Positions 16,333 to 26,451 of a stretch of 64,000 nt of DNA are shown one piece after another. The notes beneath the pieces are model-generated. The model was not told the DNA's origin and did no database searches. It was given only the letters and a program-made list of their open reading frames with translations. The position numbers and the translations under genes were made by a program. Numbering within the stretch: the first letter of the stretch is position 1; every line of letters starts with the position of its first letter. This DNA is from Pedobacter petrophilus (GTDB lineage Bacteria; Bacteroidota; Bacteroidia; Sphingobacteriales; Sphingobacteriaceae): the NCBI RefSeq assembly GCF_009674725.1, contig NZ_WKKH01000011.1, forward strand, positions 62,001 through 126,000. Reading direction: 5' to 3'.

Positions 16333-18225
16333 ATGATTGCAGATATGATTTTGTTCAATGGTAAAATACATACCATTGCCAGCCATAAGGAGAAAATAAC
16401 CGCAGTGGCCATTAAAGATGGAAAGTTCATCGCCGTAGGAAACGATAGTGATGTACTTGCCTTTTCAGGTTCATCTACTAAGATTATAGATTTAAACAAA
16501 AGACGCGTTGTTCCAGGTATTAATGATTCGCACATTCACCTGATTCGTGGTGGCTTGAATTTCAATTTAGAATTGCGCTGGGATGGCGTTCCCTCACTTG
16601 CAGATGCCTTACGCATGCTGAAAGAACAGGTAGATCTTACGCCGGCGCCACAATGGGTGCGGGTGGTAGGGGGCTGGTCTGAATTTCAATTTGCTGAAAG
16701 AAGGATGCCAACGTTGGAAGAAATAAATGCGATCGCGCCGGAAACACCTGTTTTCATTCTTCACCTGTATGATCGCGCTTTCATGAACCGTGCCGCCCTG
16801 AAAGCGGTGGGTTATACGAAAGATACCCCTGCGCCTCCGGGTGGGGAAATTCAGCGGGATGCCAATGGAGAACCCACCGGGTTAATTATTGCCAGTCCGA
16901 ATGCCATGATTTTATATTCAACTCTGGCAAAAGGGCCGAAACTTTCTGATGAGCACCAGGTAAATTCTACCCGTCATTTTATGAGGGAGCTAAACCGGTT
17001 TGGTATTACCAGTGTGATTGATGCCGGGGGTGGTTTTCAAAATTTTCCTGATGATTATAAAGTGGTGAACGAACTCAATGAGCAAAAACAACTCACTGTT
17101 CGCATCGCTTACAATTTATTTACCCAACGCCCGAAACAGGAATTTGAGGATTTTGATAACTGGACAAATTCGGTGGAGCTTTATCAGGGCGATGATATGT
17201 ACCGCCACAATGGGGCAGGGGAAATGTTGGTTTTCTCTGCCGCAGATTTCGAAGATTTTCTTCAGCCAAGGCCGGATTTAGCGGATAATATGGAGCCAGA
17301 ACTGGAGCGTGTGGTACGGTTGCTGGTGGAGAAAAGATGGCCATTCAGGCTACATGCCACCTATAACGAAAGTATCAGCCGGTTCTTAAACGTATTTGAA
17401 AAGGTAAACAGAGACATTCCTTTTGCAGGCTTGCCATGGATTTTCGACCATGCAGAAACCATCGATGAGCGAAATATTGAAAGGGTTAAAGCGCTTGGCG
17501 GTGGTATTGCTATTCAGAGCAGAATGGCTTATCAGGGGGAGTATTTCACCGAACGTTATGGCGAAAAAGCGGCCTTGCAAACCCCGCCGGTTAAAAAAAT
17601 GCTCGAAATGGAAGTGCCTGTTGGCGGTGGCTCAGATGCAACCCGGGTAAGCAGTTACAATCCCTGGGTCTCCATGTTTTGGCTTACCGCTGGTAAAACA
17701 GTTGGCGGACTCAAAATTTATGATGAAGATACCGTGCTCACCAGAGAAACTGCTTTGGAACTTTATACCAGGGGCAGCGCCTGGTTTTCTAATGAACAAC
17801 AGAAAAAAGGCGATATCGAAATAGGGATGCTTGCTGATTTAGCCGTTTTGAACCACGATTATTTTGAAGTTTCTGACGAACAAGTAAAAAGTATTGAATC
17901 TGATTTAACTGTAGTGGATGGCAAAATTGTATATGCCAAAGGCGATTTTTCTTCCTTTTCGCCACCAAAAATTCCGGTTCTGCCAGATTGGTCGCCAACT
18001 AAAAGTTACAATGGCTACTATTCTCCGGCTACACACCAATTTAATCAACAGGGAAAAACCAAAGGAGCAAAGGGCACATCATCTGTTTTGGCTATGGTAC
18101 ATTCTTGCATAGGAAGCTGTGGCGTACACCATCACAACCACGATGCGGTGCGAACCAGCAACCTTCCGGTAAATAATTACACTGCCTTCTGGGGCGCACT
18201 GGGTTGTTCATGCTTTGCATTTTAA
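16333..18225 (+). CDS. YtcJ-like amidohydrolase with Cys/His-rich tail
   Basis: 630 aa, no signal peptide. Amidohydrolase_3 features: DSHIHL (metal-binding HxH), FRLHATYNES, IFDHAETID and GGGSDATRVS (late metal Asp), in the usual order. After the barrel (about residue 560) comes an unusual tail with SCIGSCGVHHHNHD and a final LGCSCFAF, giving four Cys and four His in about 40 residues, likely another metal site. Start: ATG at 16333 or 16345; the longer TTG-initiated form at 16312 is less likely. Substrate unknown. Confidence 0.8.
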   Translation: MIADMILFNGKIHTIASHKEKITAVAIKDGKFIAVGNDSDVLAFSGSSTKIIDLNKRRVVPGINDSHIHLIRGGLNFNLELRWDGVPSLADALRMLKEQVDLTPAPQWVRVVGGWSEFQFAERRMPTLEEINAIAPETPVFILHLYDRAFMNRAALKAVGYTKDTPAPPGGEIQRDANGEPTGLIIASPNAMILYSTLAKGPKLSDEHQVNSTRHFMRELNRFGITSVIDAGGGFQNFPDDYKVVNELNEQKQLTVRIAYNLFTQRPKQEFEDFDNWTNSVELYQGDDMYRHNGAGEMLVFSAADFEDFLQPRPDLADNMEPELERVVRLLVEKRWPFRLHATYNESISRFLNVFEKVNRDIPFAGLPWIFDHAETIDERNIERVKALGGGIAIQSRMAYQGEYFTERYGEKAALQTPPVKKMLEMEVPVGGGSDATRVSSYNPWVSMFWLTAGKTVGGLKIYDEDTVLTRETALELYTRGSAWFSNEQQKKGDIEIGMLADLAVLNHDYFEVSDEQVKSIESDLTVVDGKIVYAKGDFSSFSPPKIPVLPDWSPTKSYNGYYSPATHQFNQQGKTKGAKGTSSVLAMVHSCIGSCGVHHHNHDAVRTSNLPVNNYTAFWGALGCSCFAF

Positions 18226-18227
18226 TA

Positions 18228-18668
18228 ATGGAAAATATCATCAAATTCTTACTTTATACTGATCTGGGATCGGAAATAAACAATTACGCTGTGCTCGTAT
18301 TCAGGGTGCTGCTCATGCTCGAACTTTTCAGGGTACACGGCTTAAAAAAATTCAGGGTCCAAAATGGAGAGAAAGAACATGTTCCCAATCCATTGGGCCT
18401 ACCCGATAAATTAAATGGTTTAGTGGCTACTTTCTCTGATACGGTGGTGCCGTTTTTAGTAGCCTTTGGGGTTGGAACCAGGCTTTTTCTCTTGCCCTCA
18501 ATCGGCGTTACGGCCATTGGATATTTTATAGTGCATAGAAAAGATGCCATCGAGGTTCGCGATGTACCGTATATGTACACCCTTGCCATGCTGTTTTTAT
18601 GGGTTATTGGCCCTGGTACTTATTCAATTGATCATTACTTATTTAACACATTTTTTATTAATACTTAA
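18228..18668 (+). CDS. DoxX-family membrane protein
   Basis: 146 aa with four predicted transmembrane helices, N-terminal FRVLLMLELFRVHGLKKF, and the DoxX-like loop PLGLPDKLNGLVATFSDTVVPFLVAFG. Inner-membrane protein; DoxX relatives are linked to thiol/oxidative stress systems, but no reaction can be assigned. Begins 2 bp after the amidohydrolase stop, so it is coupled to it. Start ATG 18228 preferred to the in-frame TTG inside the preceding gene. Confidence 0.8.
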   Translation: MENIIKFLLYTDLGSEINNYAVLVFRVLLMLELFRVHGLKKFRVQNGEKEHVPNPLGLPDKLNGLVATFSDTVVPFLVAFGVGTRLFLLPSIGVTAIGYFIVHRKDAIEVRDVPYMYTLAMLFLWVIGPGTYSIDHYLFNTFFINT

Positions 18669-18679
18669 ACTTTAAAATC

Positions 18680-19153
18680 TTGGAAGCCAAAATCGGAATC
18701 AGCGCAGAAAATCTGGCTGAAGTTGCACATTCGTTAAGCAAAATTCTTGCAGATGAATACGTTTTATATACCAAAACAAGAAAGGCACACTGGAACGTTG
18801 TAGGGCCAGATTTCTACAACAAACATAAGTTTTTTGAGGAGCAGTATACCCAATTGGAAGAAATTGTTGATGAGGTTGCAGAACGCATCCGTAAGCTTGG
18901 TCATTATGCGCCGGCATCTTTAAAACAATTTTTAGAGTTAACCCACTTAACAGAAGATGATCGTGGCCAAAACGATGCACTAACCTACATTAAAACATTA
19001 TTGGCCGATCACGAAAGTATCCTCATTCACCTAAGGGAAAATATTAACAATTATGCTGGCGCATTAAAAGACGCCGGAACCAGCGATTACATTACCGGTT
19101 TAATGGAAACCCACGAAACAATGGCCTGGATGTTACGGGCTCATTTATCTTAA
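18680..19153 (+). CDS. dps: Dps-family ferritin-like DNA-protection protein
   Basis: 157 aa. Ferroxidase residues are visible: His in KAHWNVVGPDF, and the acidic set in FFEEQYTQLEEIVDEVAERI. The length and C-terminus are normal for Dps, which oxidises and stores iron and shields DNA during oxidative stress. The only start that fits the family is TTG at 18680; there is no in-frame ATG upstream before a stop. Gaps to its neighbours are 11 and 13 bp. Confidence 0.9.
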   Translation: MEAKIGISAENLAEVAHSLSKILADEYVLYTKTRKAHWNVVGPDFYNKHKFFEEQYTQLEEIVDEVAERIRKLGHYAPASLKQFLELTHLTEDDRGQNDALTYIKTLLADHESILIHLRENINNYAGALKDAGTSDYITGLMETHETMAWMLRAHLS

Positions 19154-19166
19154 AAAAGAATCAGTT

Positions 19167-19856
19167 ATGGAAGAAAAACAGCAAAATATCTGGTTTGTAA
19201 CCCTTGTATTAACGCTAATTGCAGGCTATTGTGATAGCATCACCTTCGTTGCAGCAGATAAAATTTTCTCGGCGCATGTAACGGGGAACTTTATTGTATT
19301 TGCTTATCAGATGATTAAGGGCTCTGGTAGCGATGCATGGATCAAGCTGCTAACCTTTCCCGTATTTATGCTTTCGGTAATGGCTGGAGGCTGGATATCG
19401 GCGAGATTTGCGAACAGGCATTTTCTGCTTTTGTGTGAGGGGATTGTTCTTTTAATCAGTGGGGTAGTAGCCTATTCACTTGGCTACATCGATAATGGTG
19501 AAATGACCTGGCCCATGTACCTGGTTACGATGATTGTAGTTGTGGCTATGGGGCTGCAGAATGCCTTTGGAAAACTTTTTGCCAAAGAAACTTATGGTCC
19601 AACCACCATGATGACTGGAAATGTTACCCAGTTTGCGTTAGATATCAGGTCATTTTGTAATTCAGGTTTCAAAAACACAGATTTTCGTTCCGCCGTTAAT
19701 AAAGGTTTAATTACCCTGGGTGGTTTTCTGGTTGGATGTATTCTGGGTGCCTGGGTTGGGAAGCTCTTTGGCCTGGTGGGCATTGTGCTACCGGGTATTG
19801 CCATGGTGATTTGCTATTATAGCACTAATCCCGTTAAAAATGATATTGAGCCTTAA
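19167..19856 (+). CDS. YoaK/DUF1275 membrane protein
   Basis: 229 aa, six predicted transmembrane helices. The family signature is at the N-terminus: [13 protein letters not shown] followed by [15 protein letters not shown], and [13 protein letters not shown] in the middle. Function of the family is unknown. The stop is 2 bp before the downstream kinase ATG. Confidence 0.85.
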   Translation: MEEKQQNIWFVTLVLTLIAGYCDSITFVAADKIFSAHVTGNFIVFAYQMIKGSGSDAWIKLLTFPVFMLSVMAGGWISARFANRHFLLLCEGIVLLISGVVAYSLGYIDNGEMTWPMYLVTMIVVVAMGLQNAFGKLFAKETYGPTTMMTGNVTQFALDIRSFCNSGFKNTDFRSAVNKGLITLGGFLVGCILGAWVGKLFGLVGIVLPGIAMVICYYSTNPVKNDIEP

Positions 19857-19858
19857 CT

Positions 19859-22156
19859 ATGCCCATCAAAAATAGTGCAATCAGTTTTTCGGATGTGATG
19901 ATCAGGCTGCTGTTCCTTCTATCTATCAGCTTAACACCTGTTTTGCTGAAAGGCCAGGGCATAAGAACCCGGCCAGAAGCAGAAGCTGCGATGATTAAAC
20001 TTCGCCGCCTGGGCCAAACGGAAAACAAAGTGGACCTGTTGATCGATTTTGGCCGCTATTACCTCAATTTGCGGGGTGAGCGAAAAGCAGATCTCACTAC
20101 GGCGATGGGCATTCGCGATCAGGCTTCCGCCCTGGCTGCAAAGATTGAATATCCTAAAGGAATAGCCAAAAGTATGGTGCTTAAGGGGAACATCCTTCGT
20201 GAAGCTGGCGATAAAACGGGCAGTTTAAATATTTATCGGCAGGTGCTTGCTTACGCGAATAAACTGCAGCTAAAGGATGAACTTGCAGAAACCCATATTG
20301 CCATAGGCAATTTGTTGAGCAATGAAGGGGATGATCTCGAAAGAAAGATTGGCTATAATGAAAAAGCACTGGTCTTATACCGGCAATCGGGCAATCGTTC
20401 AGAAGAAGGCAATACGCTGAAAAATCTGGGTGATTATTATAATATTAAAGGTCAGCCGGCATATGCAATGAAGCTGATGGATGCCTCGCTTGCGGTTTAC
20501 AAAGCGATTGGTTTTAAGGAGTTGCAAGGCGTTTACAACAACATGTGTATCATTAATGTTGGCCTTGGTAATTATTCGAATGCGCTGAAATACGGTTTAC
20601 TGGCAGAAAAAACCGCAGATCAGCTGGCAGATACGAGCCTGCAAAGGAGCTCCATTTGTAATCATTTGGGGCTTACCTATTATTATTTAAGGAATGACGA
20701 GAAATCGCTCGCGTACTGGCAGCAGGCGAAAGCGATTGCAGAACGGTATCAGGATCCTGCCTACCTGCAAACGGTTATTGCAAACCTGGCCAGTTTGCTG
20801 GTGAGGATGAAGCGGTTTAATGAAGGCATTACTGCACTAAAAGAAATGGAGACGAAATACCCGCCCACAGATGTGCAAATGAAAGTCAGGATTCCGTATC
20901 TCTTATTTAACAGTTATTATGATCTTGAGCAATATGATTTGGCGGCTCCATATTTTAAAACCCTGATCAAATTTCATAATGAATTGCCTAAAAGCGATCC
21001 CAATCAGCTCTTTTTATATCGAAGCATCATCAGGAAGTTCATTCACGATCGTAACTTCACGGTGGCAGAAGTTTACCTTAAAGCACATGAGAAACAAAGT
21101 AAGGCGCAGAATAATCTGCTTGCGCTTGCCCAGTTGCACAGACTTTGGTTTAATGTAGATTCTGCCTTAAATAAGCCCTGGCCAGCCATTGCGCACTATA
21201 AAACATATAAACGGTTAACAGATTCCATCTGGAATAACGAAAAAAATAAGCAGATTTCTGGTCTGGAAATTGAGTTTCAGACGGAGAAAAAAGATAAAGA
21301 TATCGCGTTGCTTCATCAAAGAAACCAATTGCAAAAAGTAATCATTGCCAATGACGGAAAGCTGAGGTATATGTTTATCGCCGGTCTTTTCATCGCCGCT
21401 TTATTTTTGGCATTGCTTTACAACCGCTACCGTGTAAAAAAGCAAAGCAACCTGGTTTTAGAACAAAAGCAAGAGGAAATTAATTCGCAGAACGAGTTGC
21501 TAAGAAAAATACTCGCAGAAAAGGAGTGGCTGCTTAGGGAAATTCACCACCGGGTAAAAAACAACTTACAGATTGTAATCAGCCTGTTGAACACGCAGTC
21601 GGCTTATTTAGATAATGAAGATGCCCTGATGGCGATTCGCAATAGCCAGAACCGGATGCATGCCATGTCGCTCATCCATCAAAAGCTTTATCAGTCTGAT
21701 AACCTGGCAGAAATAGACATGAAGTGGTACATCACCGAGTTGGCGGAATACATGATCGAATGTTTTGGCATGGAAAAGAAGATTAAATTTGAATTGCTTA
21801 CCGATGAAGTTAAACTGGATGTAGCTCAGGCAGTTCCACTCGGACTTATCTTAAACGAAGCCATTAGCAATGCGATAAAATATGCCTTTCCCGGTGATAG
21901 AAAAGGAAAGGTGAAAATAGCTTTTTTGTCCCTTGAAAATGAATTATGTAAACTGAGCATCAGCGATGATGGCATAGGCTTGCCAGTCGGTTTTAATCAG
22001 GATGACAGTGATTCTTTAGGCATGAGTTTAATGACGGGGCTCACCGATCAGCTTAACGGAGAAATTAAAATGTGGAATGAAAACGGCTTAACCCTAGAAG
22101 TTTCCTTTACGCGGCACAGCGAATTGCTGACAGAAACCACAAATCTTATCCATTAA
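19859..22156 (+). CDS. TPR-containing HisKA_2 sensor histidine kinase (2)
   Basis: 765 aa. Signal/anchor segment at about 15-35, tandem TPR-like repeats to about residue 480, a transmembrane helix ([17 protein letters not shown]), coiled coil, HisKA_2 motif [21 protein letters not shown], and HATPase_c ([23 protein letters not shown]). Closely similar in layout to the kinase at 8599. No regulator gene is adjacent, so it probably phosphorylates one of the receiver-AAA regulators encoded at 4515 or 6668. As part of the sigma-54-driven run it would be produced when the regulon is on, giving a feedback loop. Confidence 0.87.
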   Translation: MPIKNSAISFSDVMIRLLFLLSISLTPVLLKGQGIRTRPEAEAAMIKLRRLGQTENKVDLLIDFGRYYLNLRGERKADLTTAMGIRDQASALAAKIEYPKGIAKSMVLKGNILREAGDKTGSLNIYRQVLAYANKLQLKDELAETHIAIGNLLSNEGDDLERKIGYNEKALVLYRQSGNRSEEGNTLKNLGDYYNIKGQPAYAMKLMDASLAVYKAIGFKELQGVYNNMCIINVGLGNYSNALKYGLLAEKTADQLADTSLQRSSICNHLGLTYYYLRNDEKSLAYWQQAKAIAERYQDPAYLQTVIANLASLLVRMKRFNEGITALKEMETKYPPTDVQMKVRIPYLLFNSYYDLEQYDLAAPYFKTLIKFHNELPKSDPNQLFLYRSIIRKFIHDRNFTVAEVYLKAHEKQSKAQNNLLALAQLHRLWFNVDSALNKPWPAIAHYKTYKRLTDSIWNNEKNKQISGLEIEFQTEKKDKDIALLHQRNQLQKVIIANDGKLRYMFIAGLFIAALFLALLYNRYRVKKQSNLVLEQKQEEINSQNELLRKILAEKEWLLREIHHRVKNNLQIVISLLNTQSAYLDNEDALMAIRNSQNRMHAMSLIHQKLYQSDNLAEIDMKWYITELAEYMIECFGMEKKIKFELLTDEVKLDVAQAVPLGLILNEAISNAIKYAFPGDRKGKVKIAFLSLENELCKLSISDDGIGLPVGFNQDDSDSLGMSLMTGLTDQLNGEIKMWNENGLTLEVSFTRHSELLTETTNLIH

Positions 22157-22173
22157 TTTAGTAGACCAGCTCC

Positions 22174-22479
22174 ATGGAAAATGAGGAATATACAATCCGG
22201 AACAACGAAGTAAATTTCCAGTTCGAAATTGAACTGGAAGCGGAGATTGCTTATTTAACTTACCGGTTTTACAAAAAGAATATTGCTTTCATGCATACTT
22301 TTGTGCCCGCAAAACTGGCCGGCAAAGGTTTGGCATCTGCCCTGGCAATTCACGCTTTTGCCTATGCGAAAACACATAAAAAGCTGGTAATGGTCTATTG
22401 CCCTTTTGTTTCAAAGTTTATAAAAAAGAACACCGAATACCTCGCCCAGGTAGATCAATCGTACCTCGGCAGATCATAA
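22174..22479 (+). CDS. Small GNAT-like acetyltransferase (YjdJ type)
   Basis: 101 aa. Matches the compact Acetyltransf_CG family: a Y(R)FYKK beta hairpin, HTFVPAKLAGKGLASALAIHAFAYA as the acetyl-CoA pyrophosphate-binding loop and helix, and a final CPFVSKFIKKNTEY. Substrate unknown. A second member lies at 23447 in the same run, separated by the dioxygenase gene. Confidence 0.8.
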   Translation: MENEEYTIRNNEVNFQFEIELEAEIAYLTYRFYKKNIAFMHTFVPAKLAGKGLASALAIHAFAYAKTHKKLVMVYCPFVSKFIKKNTEYLAQVDQSYLGRS

Positions 22480-22505
22480 TTAATTATTAAAATAATTTAA
22501 ATACA

Positions 22506-23441
22506 ATGGAAAACAATATTTTAGGACTGCATCACATCACTGCGATCGCCGGAAATGCACAACAAAACTTCGGTTTTTACACCAAAACACTCGGTTTGAG
22601 ATTGGTGAAGAAAACGGTAAATTTTGATGATCCGGGTACTTATCATCTTTATTACGGAGATGAAACCGGGTCGGCAGGAACAATCCTTACTTTTTTCCCC
22701 TGGGATGGGATTGGTCCGGGAACAGAAGGCGTTGGCATGGCTACAGAAATTGGTTATTCGGTACCTGCCGGAAGTCATGATTTTTGGCTGGAGAGATTTG
22801 GAAAAGGAAATGTAAAAACGAAAGAGATTACCGAGCGTTTTGGAGAACAGGTCCTTGCATTTAAAGATCCGGATGGCTTGTCATTGAGTTTAATTGTACC
22901 CGGAAAACCAGATAGCAGAATACCCTGGGAAACGGACGAAATTAAGAAAGATACTGCAACTCACGGATTTCATAGCACCACTTTAACCCTGCAAAGCATT
23001 GATGCAACCGCAAAGATACTGACAGATTTATTTGGCTATCGCTTATTGGGGCAGGAAGAAAACCGTTATCGTTTCATTACGGATACCGTAGAGAATGCAG
23101 CTGTGGTAGATTTGCTGGAAGTTCCATCCGGCCATCGGGGTAGAAACGCTGCAGGAACCAATCACCATGTGGCTTTCAGGGTTAAAAATGAAGCTATTCA
23201 AATGGAATTGAGAGAACAGATTTTAAGTAAAAATTTGCAGATTACGCCTCAGATAGACCGTGATTATTTCTACTCGCTCTATTTCCGCGAACCAGGCGGC
23301 GTGCTTTTCGAAATCGCTACCGAAAACCCGGGTTTTACTGTTGATGAACCTTTAAATGAGTTAGGAACACATTTGAAATTGCCCCATCAGCATGAGCATT
23401 TACGTGAAGACTTAGAAAAATTACTTCCGAAGTTAAACTAA
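22506..23441 (+). CDS. MhqO/MhqA-like ring-cleaving dioxygenase (glyoxalase fold)
   Basis: 311 aa with two vicinal-oxygen-chelate modules. Metal ligands expected in the family are visible: His in LGLHHITAI near the start, HGFHSTTL at the domain junction, HHVAFRV and GGVLFEIAT (Glu) near the end. In Firmicutes, MhqO and MhqA relatives are induced by hydroquinones and remove them by ring cleavage. The next genes but one encode an MhqD-like esterase, strengthening the quinone-stress reading. Confidence 0.85.
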   Translation: MENNILGLHHITAIAGNAQQNFGFYTKTLGLRLVKKTVNFDDPGTYHLYYGDETGSAGTILTFFPWDGIGPGTEGVGMATEIGYSVPAGSHDFWLERFGKGNVKTKEITERFGEQVLAFKDPDGLSLSLIVPGKPDSRIPWETDEIKKDTATHGFHSTTLTLQSIDATAKILTDLFGYRLLGQEENRYRFITDTVENAAVVDLLEVPSGHRGRNAAGTNHHVAFRVKNEAIQMELREQILSKNLQITPQIDRDYFYSLYFREPGGVLFEIATENPGFTVDEPLNELGTHLKLPHQHEHLREDLEKLLPKLN

Positions 23442-23446
23442 CAACT

Positions 23447-23749
23447 ATGGCAGAAATTAAGTTAAATATTCAGCAAGGCGAACCTGGTTCGTTTGATCTG
23501 TATGATGAAGACGGGAAGGCTGGCGAGATGATTTTTGATGTAAGCGGAACCAATTTAACGGTTTACCACACGGAAGTGGAACCTGAAAAAGAAGGAAAAG
23601 GATATGCGAAATTACTGCTTGATGCAATGGTGGCGTATGTTCGGGAACACGATTTGATGGTTATTCCGATGTGTCCATATGTGCACATCCAATTTAAAAG
23701 ACACGAAGATTTATACCGGGATATCTGGAATAAAATAAATGAGGGATAA
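23447..23749 (+). CDS. Small GNAT-like acetyltransferase (YjdJ type), second copy
   Basis: 100 aa, same Acetyltransf_CG family as 22174: EPEKEGKGYAKLLLDAMVAYVREH as the CoA-binding segment and MCPYVHIQFKRHEDLY at the end. It starts 5 bp after the dioxygenase and ends 3 bp before the esterase, so it is embedded in that pair. Confidence 0.82.
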   Translation: MAEIKLNIQQGEPGSFDLYDEDGKAGEMIFDVSGTNLTVYHTEVEPEKEGKGYAKLLLDAMVAYVREHDLMVIPMCPYVHIQFKRHEDLYRDIWNKINEG

Positions 23750-23752
23750 AAA

Positions 23753-24367
23753 ATGAAAGAATTATTAAAAGCCGGCAAAAGTCTTGATCAGGCAGAGAAA
23801 GTGCTGATCATGATTCACGGACGTGGCGGTTCTGCAGAAGATATATTAAGTTTAGCAGAACACTTAAATGTGGCAGAATTTGCCCTGGTGGCACCACAGG
23901 CGAGTGGCAATACCTGGTATCCGCAATCATTTTTAGCGCCACGCGTCAACAATGAGCCTTCACTTTCAAATGCATTGAATACGATCAGGGAGACCATTTC
24001 TGAGTTAGAAGAAGCAGGTTTTTCAAAATCTCAGATTTACTTTTTGGGCTTTTCGCAGGGTGCATGTTTAACGTTAGATTTTGTGGCCTCAAACGCCGCA
24101 CGTTATGGCGGTGTAGCCGCTTTTACCGGCGGCGTAATTGGTGACCAGGTAGACCACCGTAATTATCATGGAGATTTTGATGGTACACCAATTTTCATCG
24201 GTAGCAGTGATCCGGATATGCATGTTCCCGTATCAAGGGTAAAAGAATCAACAGCTTTACTGGAAGGAATGGGCGCACAGGTTACCGAAATCATTTACGA
24301 AAACATGGGCCATACCATTAGTCACGCCGAAATTACACAGGTGAATAAATTAATTTTTAACGCTTAA
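23753..24367 (+). CDS. MhqD-like carboxylesterase/phospholipase
   Basis: 204 aa serine hydrolase of the Abhydrolase_2 type. Oxyanion loop MIHGRGGSAED, nucleophile in GFSQGA, Asp in SSDPDMHVP and His in MGHTI near the C-terminus. MhqD in Bacillus is induced by quinones alongside MhqO; the same pairing is seen here. No signal peptide, so cytoplasmic. Confidence 0.87.
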   Translation: MKELLKAGKSLDQAEKVLIMIHGRGGSAEDILSLAEHLNVAEFALVAPQASGNTWYPQSFLAPRVNNEPSLSNALNTIRETISELEEAGFSKSQIYFLGFSQGACLTLDFVASNAARYGGVAAFTGGVIGDQVDHRNYHGDFDGTPIFIGSSDPDMHVPVSRVKESTALLEGMGAQVTEIIYENMGHTISHAEITQVNKLIFNA

Positions 24368-24368
24368 C

Positions 24369-24995
24369 ATGGAAAAAGAAACCGGTAGGATAGAAGCTTT
24401 CAGCGATGGCGTATTTTCGATTGCCGTAACGCTCCTGGTGCTGGAACTTCACGTTCCGGAGGTAAAAGAGGGTGCAAATCCCATCCGCTTGCTGGAGGAT
24501 CTGAAACTCCAGTGGCCAGGCTACATTGCTTTTATCATTTCCTTTTTCAGTATTTTTGTGATCTGGGTGAATCACCACAAAATCTTTAAGCAAATATATA
24601 AGCGAAACACAGGACTAATGTTTGCCAACGGACTGATTTTGTTTCTGGTTTCGCTTGTTTCTTACCCCAGTGCTTTGCTCGCCAGGTTTTACATGACCGA
24701 CTCCAGACAACTTTCCGTTACCATATACACCGGCCTGTTTTTGGTTATTAACCTGGCTTTTAATTTATTATGGGAACAAGCCAGCAGGGATAAGAAGCTT
24801 CTGCGTCCCGGAATCAGCGATGTGGCCATCAAACAGTTGCGAAACAATTATTTATACGGCTTTCCTACTTATCTGGCCGCTTTTATTATTTCATTTTTTT
24901 ATCCGGATTTTGCTTTAGTTATTTGCGTTTTACTCTGGATATTCTGGGCGGCCTCTTCAAAGAAAATAACCTTTACCGAATCTTCTATAACCTAA
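24369..24995 (+). CDS. TMEM175/DUF1211-family membrane protein, probable potassium channel
   Basis: 208 aa with about six hydrophobic helices. The family signature is at the N-terminus: RIEAFSDGVFSIAVTLLVLEL, matching the RxxxFSDGVxxI motif of the pore-lining helix in bacterial TMEM175 channels. One base separates it from the esterase gene. A role in potassium balance during stress is inferred from context only. Confidence 0.85.
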   Translation: MEKETGRIEAFSDGVFSIAVTLLVLELHVPEVKEGANPIRLLEDLKLQWPGYIAFIISFFSIFVIWVNHHKIFKQIYKRNTGLMFANGLILFLVSLVSYPSALLARFYMTDSRQLSVTIYTGLFLVINLAFNLLWEQASRDKKLLRPGISDVAIKQLRNNYLYGFPTYLAAFIISFFYPDFALVICVLLWIFWAASSKKITFTESSIT

Positions 24996-25021
24996 TTTTT
25001 TTAATCAATCAAATTTAAATT

Positions 25022-26440
25022 ATGAAACCTGTAACCAGTCAAAAAAACGTTTTAGTATTGATATTAATGGCATTCTGCAACTTTGCTGGTCTTGCACAAA
25101 GTACGCAGTCGGAAGCGTCAAAGAAATTAAATGTACTCCAGCAAAAATTTGTCGATTTACGCTTCGGAATGTTCATTCATTATAATATTCCCACTTATGC
25201 CAACGCCGATTGGCCTGATCCGGATGCTGATCCGAAATTATTTAATCCAAAGAAATTAAACGCCGATCAATGGGCAAAAGCAGCGAAATCTGCAAACATG
25301 AGTTATGGTTGTTTAACAACCAAACACCATAGCGGTTTCTGCATCTGGGATACCAAAAGCACCGATTATAATGTGATGAACAGTCCCTATAAAAAAGATG
25401 TGGTGAAACAATTTACCGATGCTTTCCGGGCCAATGGCTTAAAAGTGATGCTTTATTATTCAATTTTAGATACGCACCACAAACTCAGGCCAAACCAAAT
25501 TACGCCAAAACATATCGAGATGGTTAAGCAACAAATCACAGAGTTGCTCACCAAATACGGTAAGATTGAAGCCTTAATTATTGATGGATGGGATGCGCCA
25601 TGGTCGAGAATTTCTTATGACCAGGTGCCTTTTGAAGAGATCTATCACCTGATTAAAACTTTACAGCCAGACTGTTTAGTAATGGATTTGAACGGCGCAA
25701 AATATCCGGCCGAAGGTCTTTATTATACTGATATCAAAACGTACGAAATGGGCGCCGGACAAAGGATGAGTAAAGAAAGTAAAGTGATGCCATCTTTAGC
25801 TTGTTTGCCGATTAATACCTCATGGTTTTGGAAAACAGATTTTCCAACTGTTTCGGTAAGAAAACCACAGGAAATTGTAGATAATTTAATTAAACCCTTA
25901 AACGCCGCCAGCTGTAACTTCATTTTAAATGTGGCACCCAATCGCGATGGTTTAATTGACGAGAATGCGCTTGCATCCTTAAAGGAAGTAGGAAAGCTTT
26001 GGAAAAATGAAGGGCCAACCGCAGCCCTTCCAGCCTTGGCATTACCTGTTATTTCGAGTAACCTGGCGATTGATCAGGCTGCTAATTCGACCTGGAGCGA
26101 CGATATGAACATCATGGATTTTGCAAATGATGATAGCTATAAATCTTCATGGACCAGCAATAGTGCAGTTAAAAAGCCATGGCTTGAAATCGACTTTAAA
26201 AATGAAAAAGACATCAATATGATGGTGTTGGCCGAACAAAAAGCGAATATTGATACTTATATACTGGAATATTGGAATGGTGTGGAATGGAAAAAAGTTT
26301 TCAGTGGAAAAAATGAAGATCGGATTAAAATTCACAGGTTCGATCGGGTTTGGACAAGCAAAGTCCGCATCCGCATAGAACATTCAAAAGAAACGCCGTC
26401 TATAGCTGAATTTCAGGTTTTTAATGAAAGAAGATCTTAA
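25022..26440 (+). CDS. Secreted GH29 alpha-L-fucosidase with F5/8-type C-terminal domain
   Basis: 472 aa with a signal peptide (to about AGLAQS). The GH29 barrel shows FGMFIHYN, LTTKHHSGFCIWDT and an aspartate-rich ALIIDGWDAPW, likely carrying the nucleophile. Residues about 345-472 resemble a discoidin/F5-8 type C carbohydrate-binding domain (AIDQAANSTWSD, WLEIDFKNEKDINMMVLAEQ). Probably releases fucose-like residues outside the cytoplasm. It is an unexpected member of the stress gene run, 26 bp after the channel gene. Confidence 0.85.
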   Translation: MKPVTSQKNVLVLILMAFCNFAGLAQSTQSEASKKLNVLQQKFVDLRFGMFIHYNIPTYANADWPDPDADPKLFNPKKLNADQWAKAAKSANMSYGCLTTKHHSGFCIWDTKSTDYNVMNSPYKKDVVKQFTDAFRANGLKVMLYYSILDTHHKLRPNQITPKHIEMVKQQITELLTKYGKIEALIIDGWDAPWSRISYDQVPFEEIYHLIKTLQPDCLVMDLNGAKYPAEGLYYTDIKTYEMGAGQRMSKESKVMPSLACLPINTSWFWKTDFPTVSVRKPQEIVDNLIKPLNAASCNFILNVAPNRDGLIDENALASLKEVGKLWKNEGPTAALPALALPVISSNLAIDQAANSTWSDDMNIMDFANDDSYKSSWTSNSAVKKPWLEIDFKNEKDINMMVLAEQKANIDTYILEYWNGVEWKKVFSGKNEDRIKIHRFDRVWTSKVRIRIEHSKETPSIAEFQVFNERRS

Positions 26441-26451
26441 AAAAATATCAT

